From the NCBI RefSeq assembly GCF_001411555.2, contig NC_049916.1, positions 8,645,889 through 8,709,888 of the forward strand: DNA of 64,000 nucleotides, in the 5' to 3' direction. This document shows, one piece after another, positions 48,786-59,731 of this stretch. The stretch is from Juglans regia (taxonomy: Eukaryota; Streptophyta; Magnoliopsida; Fagales; Juglandaceae). Within the stretch, counting starts at the first letter, position 1, and each line of letters starts with the position of its first letter. The notes under the pieces were generated by a model. That model had not been told where the DNA came from, searched no databases, and was given only the letters and a program-made list of their open reading frames with translations. The translations under genes and the position numbers were made by a program.

Positions 48786-49378
48786 AATACACCTGATAGT
48801 AAGTGTTTGGCTAACTAGAAAATATACAAGAAAATTACTTACTTCGAGGGGATCACCTCCATTGAAGAAAAGAAAAAGATGGTAAAGAGAAAAAGAAATA
48901 ACATTTGCATGAACTTTTCTGAATGATTCTACCCTAGAGCCCTTGGCTCATACATAAAGGAGATGACCCTACATGGGCCCAAGCTAACACAAAAAACATA
49001 CAGGGAAATAAAACCAAGGCCCAAGGCCCATTAGCTATCTTGTAGTCCAAATACATGCTAAATTGAAATTGTAAATGAAACTGGCTCAAAGCCCATGTCC
49101 TTGAATATTCGAAGACTGTGACAGACCAAGCGGAGGTTGCTCTCGCAGATGGCTTCGCTCCTAACCGAGGTGAAGTAGACTTGGGCGTCGCAGACGCCGA
49201 CCTTGTTTGGAACGGAATAGAATTGGAATTGGACTTGGGAATGAAATATAATGATCGTGCCGGTATTATCATTTTTGCGAAATGGTTGCTTTTTCGTAGT
49301 TGGGAGCTTGTGAATAAACAAATGGTGGTGACTCCTCCAGGGTCAAAATTCCAAATCTGAGAATTTGAGCTTGAAAGC

Positions 49379-49879
49379 TAGGGTGCTACATGGTTTTGAG
49401 GCACCCCCCCCCAGCACCCGCCACCCCCCCCCCCCCCCCCCCCCGCCATTATGTTAAAAAAAAAAATTTTTTTGGTCTAAAAATATTTTTTTAGACCAAA
49501 ATTATACTATAATTTAAATAATAAATTAAAATTTATAAATATAAAAAAAATTTAAACTCATTAGAGTTAGATTTTGGATTAATTTGGTCCCACATTGCTT
49601 AAAGATGACTATTGTATTGCCTTGGCCTCCTATATAAAGATTGGCCTAGGAGGCCAAAGCAATCCAATGACTTGAATATAATTTTAAGTCTTTTATAAAT
49701 TGTGTATATCTATATACAATATATTTATTTAATATATATAAATAAAATTTTTTTTTTAATGTGGGGCTGGGGCGGGGGCGGGGTGGGGCCCCGCTGGGGT
49801 CATCCCGCCCCCCGCCCCCTATCCCTTCTCTATGCGGGGCGGGGCAGAAGCCGGGCGGGGCCCCGCTGCCCACCCCTAC
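49379..49879. mobile_element. GC-rich hAT-like MITE with C/G runs
   Basis: The left starts CTAGGGTGCTAC and the right ends CCCACCCCTA, with GGGGCGGGG/CCCCGCCCC arms around an AT-rich core. CTTGAAAG at the left flank and CTTGAAGC at the right make an imperfect 8-bp duplication. A long poly(C) patch spans about 49404-49444, where assembly may be unreliable. The overlap with the end of the LARD-like LTR is unresolved. Confidence 0.55.
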
Positions 49880-50031
49880 TTGAAGCTTGGGTTTGAATTT
49901 TCCAAATGGTGGTGAAGGAGAATCTTGAGAATAGATCTCTCATTTGCTTGGCCTTGTCGTCCAAAAATTCTTCATTGATTCCCATTTTTGCTTTTGCTTT
50001 GAATTTTCGGTAGCTTAAAATTTGTCATATA

Positions 50032-50132
50032 TCGACTATCCTTAAACAGTACATAAAATGGTATCGGTATTGAAATATTTCGTTCCAGTGCCTTAACCGG
50101 TATGGCTTCCAGTACGGTATTTAAAACATTGC
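50032..50132 (-). mobile_element. Fragment of the CCGGCCGGTACC hAT-like family
   Basis: The minus strand begins CAATGTTTTAAATACCGTAC and continues with CACTGGAACGAAATATTTC, matching the left arms of 31310 and 35625. Only about 100 bp remain. Confidence 0.75.
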
Positions 50133-50312
50133 TCTTAACCCATCTCATCTCATCTTATCTTATCTTATCATTACAACTTTTTCAAATTTTATATAAAATA
50201 TAATAAATAATTCAACTTTTTTAAATCGAAAAATAATAATAATATTCTAATAATATTTTATTTAACTTATCTAAAATCATCTCTATCTCATCTCACTATC
50301 CAAACGAGCTCT
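50133..50312. mobile_element. MITE family A copy
   Basis: It shows CCATCTCATCTCATCTTATC, AAATAATTCAACTTTTTTAAA and TAATATTTTATTTAAC, ending CATCTCACTATCCAAACGAG. It directly abuts the hAT-like fragment. Confidence 0.75.
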
Positions 50313-50401
50313 AGTGAAGATCATCTCGATGAGATTAATCAGACATATTTCTCTTGAGTCTATTCTGTTTCTTGTTGATTTATAACTTTTATGTTTGGAG
50401 C

Positions 50402-50590
50402 AATGCTACCCAACCTTCCAACCTCTACATACCATATTTTTTTAAAATTTTAATTTTTTTTTGAGTTTATTCTTTTTAAACTAATTCAATTCTTCTATTT
50501 ATTATTCATATATTAAATATTTGATAAAAGAAAAAAAAAATTAAAAAAATATAGTGTGTGGAGATTATGTGAATAGTAAGAAGTTGTGTA
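50402..50590. mobile_element. MITE family D copy
   Basis: It has GCTACCCAACCTTCC at the left and GAAGTTGTGTAG at the right, with the core TTCTATTTATTATTCATATAT and ATTTGATAAAAGAAAAA. Confidence 0.65.
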
Positions 50591-50994
50591 GATTTTTTCT
50601 TATATTTTTAGATATAGATGCATCTTTCTTAGGAGTTTTTAAATCCTTTTAACGTTATGTTTATTTTGTCATTAGCTTTTATTTATTTTTTCTCTCGTTT
50701 CTAGTCTTACCATATTTCCAGATAGAGAAATGCTGAGTCTACATATAGATGTTATAATGTTTTTTTACAAATTTACATGATTAGATATGATATGTTAAAT
50801 TATAAAACACATTTTATTTTATTTTAAAGTAGATATAACATATGGTTTTTAGTCATATCAACGCATGACCTTACTCAACAACATATTTATATAGATTTAA
50901 CACTTCTTTTCCAGATAATTGTATCATTGGTTTTCATAATTTTGCTCCTTGTGGCTTGCGTCAATTGTATTTTCGGTTTTGACTCGCCTCACCT

Positions 50995-51195
50995 TTTAGA
51001 TGTGGAAATAATTTTATCTCATCTTATTTTATTATTATAATTTTTTTAAATCTTTACATAAAATATAATATATAGTTTAATTTTTTTAAATTTTAAAATA
51101 ATAATAATATTAAAAAATAATATTATAATAATATTTTATTCAACTTTCAATTTTTATTTAAAATTATTTCATCTTATCTTATTATTTAAACAGGA
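50995..51195. mobile_element. MITE family A copy, diverged
   Basis: It is recognised by ATCTCATCTTATTTTATTATT, AAAATAATAATAATATTAAA and TAATATTTTATTCAACTTTC. The ends are eroded. Confidence 0.6.
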
Positions 51196-51360
51196 GCAAT
51201 TGTGTAATTGTCTTGTTCGATTTCTAATGGGGTGATTTTAATTGATTAAACTACTATTTGTATTTCTTGTCCATTTAATTTTGTTAGCATATTTGAATTC
51301 TTGGGATGGTTATTAACCATAATCTAAGAATTTTACTTCTTCTCGGATTTTAATTGATTA

Positions 51361-51520
51361 GAGGTTGACTCAAGTGATAAAGGTCTTGTCTTGGCATTAT
51401 GCTGCCTTCAAGGTCTAATGTTCGAATTTTACAAATAATCTCTAAGGACCATCGGATTAATAATTTTTTTTTTAAATTACTAGAGATGCACTTACGGAAA
51501 ACTACTTGCCAGTGCTAATA
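51361..51520 (+). mobile_element. tRNA-derived SINE, 5' part
   Basis: A tRNA-like head carries an A-box-like TGACTCAAGTGATA (51366-51379) and a B-box-like TGTTCGAATTTT (51419-51430), followed by CTAAGGACCATCGGATTAAT and TGCACTTACGGAAAACTACTTGCC. The layout is that of a polymerase III SINE. It was probably the same family as 40783-40960, though the pieces do not overlap. Confidence 0.65.
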
Positions 51521-52434
51521 CAAAAAATATAAATATATTAATACTAGATATAATCTTAAGGTGTGCAATCATTTTCATATATATAAGCTACAAAAATTTT
51601 AACTCAGGTTATAATTTAAATTTTTTTATATAAGCTTATAGATAATTTTGAGTTGTTCTATTATCAAATTGGTATGTAAAGCACACCATCCACGTAATTT
51701 AAATGGTAAAAGTTTGATTTGTAAAACTCAATTTCTAAAATTTATCTTTTAAATTAAATTATATCATATAAATAATTTATTATGTATGTTTTATATATTG
51801 ATTTGAGAATATAATTTTTAAAAGACTTTTATCTTATTTTTAAATGTTTTTAAATTTTCGAAGAGTTTTACTATACAGTGAGTAGAGTTTTTTAAAAACT
51901 TTAAAAAAATTAAAACATAAATATTTTTGAAGAAAACTTTCTATATCAAGAATCTGCTGATATGTGAAGTGTGCTGGATACGTAAAATAAGATTCCTAAA
52001 TAGATTTTCGCGTTTTTTAATATTACGTGTAATAAGTGTTTATGGGTTGGTTGGATTGTTTGTTATGTTTTCTCGTTTCCCCTGTTTTTGTCTTTTTCTC
52101 TCGGTTTCTTTTTGTTCAATTCCGCCTTTTCCCAATCACCAAACAGCCGGACTCTCCCCGGCCTTGTAAAATATCCTAGAATCCAGGCCATCAGCTCACC
52201 CATTTTTCTTACACGGATCTGTTGTTTGTTTCTTTACCCTTTACTTTCTGGCGGATTCGAGGGCTCACTGTATCAGATCTGGCTCCGATTGACCGTCTAT
52301 ATGGTGAATTCGAGCACTCTCTGGGGCGCAAAGTGAAGTCAGAGAGCGGCAAACTAGGGTTTAGTTTTTACTGAGTGCGCGAGAGACCGTGAGTGTGTGC
52401 GCGTGTTTGATTGTGGTTTTCTATTGTGGCGGCC
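51521..52434 (+). promoter_or_regulatory. Upstream and leader region of the ARR1/2-like gene
   Basis: The last 300 bp before the ATG are richer in C/T and G than the AT-rich DNA upstream and probably hold the leader. A GAGAGACCGTGAGTGTGTGCG stretch lies just before the start. No specific cytokinin or clock site was assigned. Confidence 0.4.
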
Positions 52435-55400
52435 ATGCAGAGAGTGGCCCAGTCGAGCGTGACAACCTGCGTTGCGGGCAGCTATAGCTCGTGTAAGGCC
52501 AGTGGTGCTTCTGGTTCTGATCCTGAAGTTATGGGGTATGAGCAGTTCCCGGCGGGCCTTAGGGTGCTCGTGGTCGACGACGACGTCACTTGTCTGAGGA
52601 TTATCGAGCAGATGCTCCACCGGTGCCGGTATAACGGTACGTGCTCTACCGATTTCTATTCGTTTTTGTTTTTTCGTGATAAACTAGAGTATGCTTGGTG
52701 TATTTTTTAAATGCTTCTAGCTTGTTTACTTTTTTGTTATACTTTGATTGTTTGCTTGGTTTAATTCGGTTAATTTGTTATGGTCAGAAATCTAATGGTG
52801 CGTTTACTTGGCGTTTGGGTGTGGTTTTTATTAAATGTTCTGCTGGCAGTAATAGTTTGTGGTTAATGGTTTCAGGGCATAAAATCCAAATTTGATTGCT
52901 TTTTCGGTGTTTTTGGTGTCTGCTTGCGGGTGTGGGGTCGCTTCTTTTGCTTTTGGTATTTCCTTGTATTAGAAAAAAATAGGATATGTATGCAAGACTA
53001 TTTTCTCTACTACAAGACTAGGAGGAAATCAGTAATTTTTCCTTTGGGATTTTTCAGGTCCTTGACATTCTTAAATTGAATATCTTCAGTTGTAATTGTG
53101 CTTTCTTTTATACAAAACTTGTTGAGATGATTGAGATGTGATTTTGCCTTAAAGCATTGGATAGTGGAATATATTTTCTGTTGACTGAGAAGCGTGAAAT
53201 GGTAAGCACATGGAGAGGGTGAACTATTATCTATTGATCTGGTCCTGAAATGAGTGTGCTTTCTTAGAAACTTGAATTGAGACCGCGCTAATGTAACGCC
53301 CCAATAGAATGCCCAAACCACATGACCTATAATCTAAAAGGACTAGTCAATGATACAATTAGAGCCCCATTGGAATATTATAAAGAGCAAGAACTTCTCA
53401 TTCCCAAGCAATGTGAGATCCCATACATCACCTACCCTTATCCATATCATATGGGGTATCATAATCTACCCCCCTTAAATTCCCGACGTCCTCGTCGGGC
53501 CTGTCCATTGTAGGTGACAGGGCTCAAGTTCCACATTTCTGGTTGGGATAGGCTCTGATACCATTTGTAACGCCCCAATGGAAGGCCCAAACCACATGGC
53601 CTATGCTCCAAAAGGACTAGTCAATGATACAATTAGAGCCCCATTGAAATATTATAAAGAGCAAGAACTTCTCATTCCCAAGCAATGTGAGATCTCATAC
53701 ATCACCTACCCTATCCATATCATATGGGGTATGGTAGTTCTGCAAATTATGATACCTCATATGATATGGATAAGGGTAGGTGATGTATGAGATCCTACAT
53801 TGTTTGGGAATGAGAAGTTCTTGCTCTTTATAATATTCCAATGGGGTTCTAATTGTATTATTGACTAGTCCTTTTGGAGCATAGGTCATGTGGTTTGGGC
53901 CTTCTATTGGGGCGTTACAGCTAAGGTAGCTAATCATTTGAGCTACACAATATTGCCTGTAATCCTACCATTTATATAAAAAATAAATATTCCAGTATAG
54001 ATTTATTTTTAGGTGGGCTTTTGAATTCTATTTTTTCAACCTTTTATTTTGTGCTGAATTGTTATGAAAATTAAATATTTTAATATTGTTTTACAAGCTA
54101 TTTGAGGTCTTCAACGGTTATTTTTTTCCTACCCTATGCATTGGGCTTATGGGTCTTTTAAATGCTTATACCTAGGTCCCGTGTACTTGGGATTTTACCT
54201 ATTCCTACGATCAATAAAATCTTATTTACCGATAAAAAAAAAAAGCTTATACCTAGGAAATAAGCCTATTTAAATACTATTTTAAGGGCATCAAAAGGGG
54301 TACCAAATTAGTGTTGAAGAAAAACTTTGAAGAGCTCTGTGCTTTGTTTTCCAGCCCTTTTTCTCTTCTTTTTTTCGGTAGTATCATTCTCTCTCTTAGC
54401 CCTAGTTCTTGGGCTTTTATAATCTCTTCTGCCCTCCCTTAAATCTTCTCCTCTGCTTTTTTTTTTTTTTTTTTTATTTGTGCCGAGTTGTTGTGTTAAA
54501 GAAAACTTTCGTTTTTTAGATAAGTGACGAATCCGAGTTCTTGGGTTGGTTTATCATTTCTTCTGCCCCCCCTTCAATCTTCTCCCATTTTTTTAAATGG
54601 CCATTGGTGGAAACCTATCTTATTTACCCCATACAATATCTCATTTGACCTTATTATGCTATGTGTAAGCAAACAAGTTGTGAATTTTTTTGATTACTTT
54701 TATTTTTTTTCTGGATAAGGTAAAAGGAGGGGGGCAACACAATTTTTTTATTTATTTTTGACAAGTATGGGGGGCAACACAATTACTTCTTATTTTGACC
54801 AGTATTTTTGTTTTCGTAGAGAATTGGGGATATTAGATGTGATTTTTTAGATTGTCCTGATGGGCAACATTATAAGTACAGAGATATTGACTAGTTTTTT
54901 CTGCTGGATGCCAACTTTTTGGTGCTTTGTTTACCCATGTTCCGAATGTTCAGAGGGTAAATGTGGTTTTTAAATAGTGCGTGCGTTTGAAAATGTTGTC
55001 ATCTTGTTTTGAACACAAAGTAAGTATTAAGGATCTAGATATCAAATAAACCCATTAGCGGTGTATATGATGTGCTTCACTACTTTTACTTATAAAAAAA
55101 AATGATGTGATTTTGATGAGTGTTCTAACCCTATTTTTTCATTCGTTGCAGTTACAACTTGCTCTGAGGCTACTGTTGCTCTGAATCTCCTACGGGAGAG
55201 GAAAGGGTGTTTTGACGTTGTACTGAGCGATGTACATATGCCTGATATGGATGGTTATAAGCTTCTAGAGCATGTTGGCCTAGAAATGGATCTTCCTGTT
55301 ATTAGTGAGTATCATAATTTCTTGCCATAATTATGCTCAACTTTTGCTCATTCACATTAACGTGTCAATAAATTTTGCAGTGATGTCTGCTGATGGGAGA

Positions 55401-57853
55401 ACAAGTGCTGTAATGAAAGGAATCAGACATGGGGCTTGTGATTATTTGATTAAACCTATACGAGAGGAAGAGCTTAAAAATATCTGGCAGCATGTTTTGA
55501 GGAAAAAGTGGAATGAAAATAAAGAACTTGAACATTCTGGCAGCTTAGAAGAGAATGACCGGCATAAACGAGGAAATGATGATGCTGAATATGCTTCCTC
55601 TGCTAATGAAGGAACAGAGGGAATACTGAAAGCTCAGAAAAAAAGAAGCAATGCTAAAGATGAAGATGATGGCGAATTAGAAAATGATGATCTGTCCACA
55701 TCAAAGAAACCACGTGTAGTGTGGTCTGTAGAACTCCATCAGCAATTTGTCAGTGCTGTGAACCAACTTGGGCTTGACAGTACGATCTTCAACTACCTTT
55801 TCTTTCTGCTTTTAGATTTGTATTTAGGTTTGCTACTGTTGTATGTTGTGGATGATGTTGGTAGAACTGCTGTTCACTAGAGCTTTTTCTTATTTGTAAT
55901 TTTATAAATGATTATTACTTCTTTTGATTATTTCTGATTAGAACTTTGTGACTTCTGTTTCAGAGGCTGTACCAAAGAGAATTTTGGAATTGATGAATGT
56001 ACCTGGTTTAACTAGAGAAAATGTTGCCAGCCATTTGCAGGTTTTATTCTTTCCTACATGTTAATCTTCTATGCACGATCTATAGAAAGTAGAGGAATGT
56101 TACCATTCAAAAAAAAAAAAAAAGGTAGAGGAATGTAAGACATTTAAAAAATAGAAGGGAGCATGTATAATCTCTGTGCATGAATTATGGAAGTCAAATG
56201 AATAACAGAATAAACCATATCTTTTTTGTGAGTGAAATGGCGTATGTTCTACTCTGATGTAGAACGGTTTTCCCTGGGCTTTATTGAGCTGGCTGGCAAG
56301 CTAAAGCCCAAAAGAACATCCCACAGAGCTTGCTGTAAATCAACCATTTATTTGTCAAATTCTAGGCTGCTTTTCAGTCAGGAGGCGTCATTTTAGGTGC
56401 TATATTCAGTATATATTGGCTAGTTGTTTACCATTGTCACCGCATATTGTCTATTTAGAGTGTGTTGGCAGTGTTATGTTTTTTTTTTTTTATTTGTTTC
56501 GTAAATTTTTGTTTTGGTCTTTACTAGGGTTTGGAGTTTCAGTTATAAAGTTTATTTAAACACTGAATAATTTATTTCAGAATTTGCTTCAGTATAAGCC
56601 TTTTGATAATAATTTCTAACTTATGGATTCTTGTTAATTCCTAACTAACATCTGGTTGGAATTTACAGAAATTTAGGCTGTACTTGAAGAGATTAAGTGG
56701 AGTAGCTCAGCAACAAAGTGGAGTTTCTAATACCATCTGCGGGCCTGTGGATCCAAATGTGAAACTGGGTTCACTTGGACAATTTGACATCCAAGCTTTA
56801 GCTGCTTCTGGCCAAATTCCTCCACAGACACTCGCAGCCCTGCATGCTGAGCTTTTAGGTCGACCAACAGGTAACCTGATGTCAGCAATGGACCAGCCAG
56901 CTCTCCTACAAGCATTGTTACAAGGATCCAAGCATATACCCATTGAACATGGAGTGGCTTATGGTCAGCCTTTGGTAAAATGCCAATCTGACATTTCAAA
57001 ACACTTCCAGCAATCAAAAGTTTCTTCTGTTGAAGACATTTCCTCTGGATTTGGAGCATGGCCATCCAATAACCTCAGTACAGTGGGACCTAGTAACAAT
57101 CTTGTTGGGCTGAATGCTCAGAATACCAACATGTTGATGGATTTGTGGCAGCAGCAGCAACGACAGCAGCAACAAGAATTGCAGCCGCAGTCTATGCTTT
57201 CTGAGCCCGGCTGTTTAATCAATGTGCAGCCATCTTGCTTAGTAGTTCCCACTCAGTCATCTGCCAGTTTGCAGGCAGGAGATAGTCCTGCTTCAGTCAG
57301 TCAGAATTGCCACTTTAGCCGGAGTTCTGTTATTGATTACAGTCTTGTTTCATCTCGATCAAATAATTCTTCACTGAATATTGCACAATTCCCAAATGGG
57401 GGTCTTAATACTACGGCGGGTGTGCCTGGTGGCTACTTAGGCCCAGGTTCCATTTCATCTCCTATGTCCTCTTGCTCTGTAAATGCCAATAACAACATGG
57501 GTCAGCAAGGTCAAAATTTGACCATTACATTTAGTGCTGCCAGACAGTTGCCAGGTTTTGCTCCAAATAGGCATGATATTCAGGGTTCTTATACTGCAAA
57601 AACTGTTGAAATGGTTGATCAAGGACCTCTTCAGAATCTTGGATTTGTCGGTAAAGGGACATGCTTTCCAAGTCGATTTGCAGTAGATGAGTTTGAATCA
57701 CCAATGAGCAACTTGGGCCACGGAAAATTATATGTGGATAACAACAGAGTGAAGCTGGAGCCAAATGTTGATTTTATGGAGAACACAAAAGTGGGCATCC
57801 CTATATTACACCACTTTTCGTCGAATGATGTCACGAGTGTTTTTACAGAATAG
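52435..57853 (+). CDS. Type-B response regulator, ARR1/ARR2-like, five exons, intact
   Basis: It is a cytokinin-pathway transcription factor that receives phosphate from histidine phosphotransfer proteins and acts in the nucleus (family knowledge). The exons 52435-52636, 55152-55304, 55381-55779, 55964-56040 and 56669-57853 join with GT/AG borders to 671 residues; Arabidopsis ARR1 and ARR2 are of similar length. The receiver domain (about 43-160) has the acidic pocket DDD 48-50, the phospho-acceptor Asp94 in [12 protein letters not shown], Ser121 in MMSADG and Lys143 in LIKP. A Lys-Arg-rich acidic linker follows. The GARP/Myb domain (about 226-286) contains [27 protein letters not shown] and KFRLYLKRL. 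The tail has [14 protein letters not shown], a Gln-rich run near 430-452 and an acidic C-terminus with [14 protein letters not shown]. The ATG at 52435 (MQRVAQ) is preferred to an upstream in-frame TTG. Confidence 0.95.
53292..53919. mobile_element. TRIM-derived insertion with three LTRs, the third inverted, one target duplication
   Basis: The first LTR (53292-53463), an internal part with a purine tract (complement of TCTACCCCCCTTAAATT) and a primer site (GGCTCTGATACCA, complement of the Met-tRNA type), and a second LTR (53566-53734) are in minus orientation. A 13-bp spacer leads to a third LTR in plus orientation (53748-53919). GCTAA flanks the whole at 53287-53291 and 53920-53924. Both outer ends are thus the same (CGTTACA) end of the LTR. 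Confidence 0.88.
54177..54244 (+). mobile_element. Minimal LINE 3'-tail insertion, 68 bp
   Basis: GCTTATACCTAGG occurs at 54164-54176 and 54245-54257. Between them lies only a tail (GTGTACTTGGGATTTTACC, then GATCAATAAAATC and TTTACCGATA) plus an A run. The tail matches that of the FKF1-intron LINE fragment. Confidence 0.88.
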
Positions 57854-58915
57854 GTAAATTGCTTTACTTGGGGATATGTAAATTCTCTATGCTTTATATA
57901 TCTGCACAAATTCCGCTAGGTTGTCTTTTAATAATCTTTCTATCAAGGTGGGTGGCCGGGTTGGGGACTCTTTTATAGTTTTATTCCCATTCCATTCTTG
58001 TAATACGAGTGTGGATGGTTTTTCTTACAGATGCAGTTTATTGGAATGCAGGTGGCATAGCATCTTAGTGAGAGTTGCTAAGGCAAGGTGGTTGTGGGTC
58101 GTGTTTATTCCATAAGTAGTAACAGCTGCATTGGCATGGTAGCATTTTATAAACTAATCTGGCTCGAGTACTTAGAAATTAGATGTTTTGCACGGATCAG
58201 GAATCTGTCTCAATTACATAAACTATTAGGTTCTTAAAGAGAGCGATTCCTGAGACAGTCTGTTATTAGTATCTGTATGTTTGGGTCGAAATTAACATAT
58301 GATATTTTTATATTTGGGTAGAAATTAACATGATATTTTCTTGTTGGGTGGCTGCTGCATATGAGAGGAATGCATCAATAAGACTTGCAATCCTGCTTGT
58401 AAAGCTGATAATTATTAACATGTATGATTATTGTTTATGTTTGTGAAATATCTCATTCAAAACTTCTATTTCAACAGGCTTTCGATGTGCGGGGAGCTTG
58501 CGATGTGCGGTGAGCTTGTAGAGCAGATCCTTATTAACATGTACGATTGATAATCCCTTGTCATCTTGTCAAATATTCGAGAGGGATTTTTGTCTTAATC
58601 TTTCAAATGTTTAGTATAGATCTGATTGCCAGTGCCTGAACCGAACCCTGCACTGTGGAGCTTCTTAGAAGTTAGAAGGTATTCTTTGTTGTGAACGTCT
58701 CTGGTATGCTGGGGACAACGGACAGGTTCACGTGCGTTTAGGGAAGTAGGATTATCTTTTTAATTAGTCTCTAGGAGCAATAAGTTGTGTCAGACAACAG
58801 TGTCAATTAGGTGTACAACATGGTGGCATCTTGCCAACATAATTGTGTAGTTTTTATGTTTTAAGATATTGAAATACCCATTTATTTACTACTAGTTGTA
58901 AATATAAATTAAGTT
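57854..58915 (+). other. 3' flank and probable 3' UTR of the ARR1/2-like gene
   Basis: There is no further coding sequence. A GTAAAT directly follows the stop codon, and an AG with a pyrimidine-rich lead lies near 58480, so a 3'-UTR intron is possible but unproven. Confidence 0.4.
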
Positions 58916-58919
58916 TTTA

Positions 58920-59082
58920 TTCCTCGTTTGTTTTCACAATTCTATTCAACTCGTCTCGTCTCATCTCATCTAATCATTATAATTTTCACAAATTTAAATA
59001 AAAAATATATTTTAATAATATTTTATTTAACTTTTAACTTTAATCTCAACTCATCTTATTTCATTTACGAAAACAAACGAGG
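58920..59082. mobile_element. MITE family A copy with the best-preserved ends
   Basis: The left CCTCGTTTGTTTTCAC and right GAAAACAAACGAGGC pair exactly over 14 positions. The core has CTCGTCTCATCTCATCTAAT and TAATATTTTATTTAAC. It is the shortest copy seen. Confidence 0.88.
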
Positions 59083-59730
59083 CAAGCTGACCTCTCGAGC
59101 CTAATCTAACCTAGGTTTTGTTAGAAGGCTCAATCCCTGGTAGCTCACAAAAGTTGGTGTGATTTGAGATGTTGGCAAATGGGACGAACCAACTCATCAT
59201 TCTTGTGTTGATGAAAGAAGGTTTCAAATGCTCTTGGTGGTTTGGAGGTGGGAGCTTTTGTTCAAGATACAGCGAATCCGTCTCTACTTCTCATTTTCAT
59301 TTTCATTCTCATTACTTCTACTTGTTTTCTTCTAGCAAGTCTAGAGGTCAAACTTCTCTTTTTGCACCTTAAACTTTTTTTACTGTTCCATGTGATCAAA
59401 ATTGTAAATGAATTCGGAATTCCTTTCCTCTTTCAGAGTATAAAGCTGTTATTTTTATTCTTGAGAAATGGGTGAAAGCTAACTTTGCATGTAATGCCAA
59501 AAAAGTCCTTTGTCAGTTTGATTCAGAGCATGTGAAATTTGAAAATCACATGTTTTTATTTTTTTCCTTTTTGCCCCTTCTGCAGCATCAAATAGTTCAC
59601 ATTATTATTATTTTAGTAGCATATTTGTGGCCGGCGTGACTCCTTGTTTAAGTACTTTTTCTTTCTATGAAATATCTTCCACTCATTCCCACCAATAAAT
59701 TTTAAATCAGAGAAAAATAAAAATCAAATT
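59083..59730. other. Gene-free stretch
   Basis: No convincing gene was found. Frames at 59169-59475 are Ser/Phe/Leu-rich and have no recognised relatives. Confidence 0.4.
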
Positions 59731-59731
59731 T

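Larger units (their letters stand above)
45044..49391 (-). mobile_element. LTR retrotransposon derivative (LARD-like) with non-gag-pol ORFs
   Basis: On the minus strand a primer site TGGTATCCAGAGCCAGTC (initiator Met type) lies directly inside an LTR-like end (TGTATTACA), near 48765-48783. The other end reads TGTAACACGCCGATC after a purine-rich tract near 45533-45549. Putative LTRs are 45044-45532 and 48785-49391; they share TGTAATA, CTTCGAGGGGA and GCCCTTGG blocks but are strongly diverged. The 3.2 kb between them shows several ORFs and no recognisable RT, RNase H, protease or integrase. This fits a large retrotransposon derivative. The boundaries are tentative, and a GC-rich element adjoins the right side. 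Confidence 0.6.
52637..55151 (+). other. ARR1/2-like gene intron 1
   Basis: This 2.5-kb intron contains the TRIM-derived three-LTR structure (53292-53919) and a minimal LINE insertion (54177-54244). No other coding sequence was recognised. Confidence 0.85.

Noticed and set aside
49646..49896. Pro/Gly/Arg-rich frames on both strands
   Set aside because: Produced by the GC-rich arms of a MITE.
51361..51440. tRNA gene
   Set aside because: A- and B-box-like motifs are present but no cloverleaf can be formed and the sequence continues into a SINE body.
53322..53937. Repeated similar frames ([20 protein letters not shown])
   Set aside because: They are translations of the TRIM LTR copies, not a gene; TRIMs have no coding capacity.
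56707..57909. Minus-strand frames opposite the ARR1/2-like last exon
   Set aside because: Antisense shadows of a long conserved coding exon.
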